A stretch of DNA of 5,893 bases from Methylococcaceae bacterium (GTDB lineage Bacteria > Pseudomonadota > Gammaproteobacteria > Methylococcales > Methylomonadaceae): positions 1 to 5,893 of the forward strand of contig DPKY01000108.1 of assembly GCA_003542275.1 (NCBI GenBank), read 5' to 3'. Numbering within the stretch: position 1 is the first letter of the stretch; each line of letters starts with the position of its first letter. The position numbers and the translations under genes are program-made. Below the pieces are notes generated by a model. The model saw only the letters and a list, made by a program, of their open reading frames with translations, was not told where the DNA came from and did not search any database. Shown one piece after another: positions 5,457 through 5,893 of this stretch.

Positions 5457-5893
5457 ATGCAGATTAAATTTCTACTTGATTCATCCAATCCCATCATTGG
5501 CGAAGCGAGTGTTGACATCAACCGCCCCATTCAAGAAGTGTATGCGTTTGTGGGTGACCATTTTTTTGAAAACTACCCTAAGTGGGCTGTTGAAGTCATT
5601 GAATTTGAGCCTGAAAGCCAGGCTGTGCAGGTGGGCGCAAAAGCCAAGCAAGTTCGTCAAGATAACGGTGAAACCGTTGAATCTGTTTTTGAAATCACCG
5701 CCTACAACCCCCACAATCAACTCACCTGCCAAGGCATCACCGCCCCCTATAGGCAAAGTTATCTGCTTGACGAAAAAGAAGACAATCAAGTATGCACGCA
5801 CCTCACTTTTCGCTTTGAATTACTTGAAATTGAGATGTTCATGCGCCCTTTTCAAAAACTCATCCGCTACGCCATCGAAGACGGTGCGGAGAG
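5457..5893 (+). CDS. SRPBCC-fold (polyketide cyclase/START-like) protein, 3' end outside window
   Basis: The frame is open from the ATG at 5457 to the right edge, giving at least 145 residues. The start has AGGAGG at an ideal seven-base spacing. The segment VDINRPIQEVYAFVGDHFFE (19-38), followed by NYPKWAVEVIEFEP, is typical of the polyketide_cyc2/SRPBCC group: a beta strand, the RPxxEVxxFV helix start and a following W. After it come alternating beta strands (TVESVFEITAYNP, LTCQGITAPYRQSYLL, THLTFRFELLE) and the beginning of a C-terminal helix (MRPFQKLIRYAIEDGAE). The fold forms a deep hydrophobic cavity for lipids or small molecules, but members differ widely and no ligand can be predicted. 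There is no signal peptide, so it is probably cytoplasmic. It has its own promoter and a terminator in front of it, so it is not part of the ubiE operon. Confidence 0.8.
   Translation, partial: MQIKFLLDSSNPIIGEASVDINRPIQEVYAFVGDHFFENYPKWAVEVIEFEPESQAVQVGAKAKQVRQDNGETVESVFEITAYNPHNQLTCQGITAPYRQSYLLDEKEDNQVCTHLTFRFELLEIEMFMRPFQKLIRYAIEDGAE

Noticed and set aside
5481..5801. Minus-strand open frame of 106 codons
   Set aside because: It lies antisense to the SRPBCC gene, which has a promoter, a strong Shine-Dalgarno and a recognisable fold. The antisense frame resembles nothing and has no start signals.
1..5893. CRISPR array, tRNA, rRNA, insertion sequence or defence system
   Set aside because: There are no regularly spaced repeats, no cloverleaf-like segments, and no transposase, nuclease or toxin-antitoxin frames.

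Overview
The window is a moderately AT-rich stretch of a bacterial chromosome, most probably from a gammaproteobacterium. The best taxonomic evidence is ubiE, whose protein matches the enterobacterial UbiE pattern almost end to end. A small ubiJ-like gene sits directly behind it, as in the gammaproteobacterial ubiE-ubiJ-ubiB order. A RimI of the E. coli type and a PqqC very close to the Klebsiella enzyme agree with this. I cannot name the genus.

Layout from left to right: (1) the 3' end of a gene entering from the left edge, probably an XRE-type helix-turn-helix regulator with a DSGT-repeat linker and a coiled-coil tail; (2) an AT-rich gap of about 260 bases with no convincing gene; (3) rimI on the + strand; (4) a minus-strand pair, pqqC followed by a membrane-anchored LtaS/OpgB-type phosphoglycerol-transferase-like gene, whose 3' end overlaps the 3' end of rimI; (5) a divergent promoter region of about 200 bases; (6) a + strand operon of ubiE, a 75-codon ubiJ-like gene and a gene fusing a cold-shock-like OB domain to a TM2 membrane domain, closed by a hairpin/T-tract terminator; (7) a separate, well-formed promoter and strong Shine-Dalgarno driving an SRPBCC-fold gene that runs off the right edge.

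Functionally, ubiE and the ubiJ-like gene belong to ubiquinone synthesis: UbiE is the C-methyltransferase and UbiJ an accessory factor of the aerobic Ubi complex. PqqC makes the last step of PQQ, the cofactor of periplasmic quinoprotein dehydrogenases, which pass electrons to ubiquinone. The physical closeness of a PQQ gene and Q-synthesis genes is therefore sensible, although they are divergently transcribed. No other pqq gene is visible here. The LtaS-like gene points to envelope modification, and RimI acetylates ribosomal protein S18.

The observation most worth following is the ubiJ-like gene. It appears to hold only the C-terminal segment of UbiJ, without the N-terminal SCP2 lipid-binding domain, and ubiB does not follow it. 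I see no CRISPR array, tRNA, rRNA, insertion sequence or phage module.
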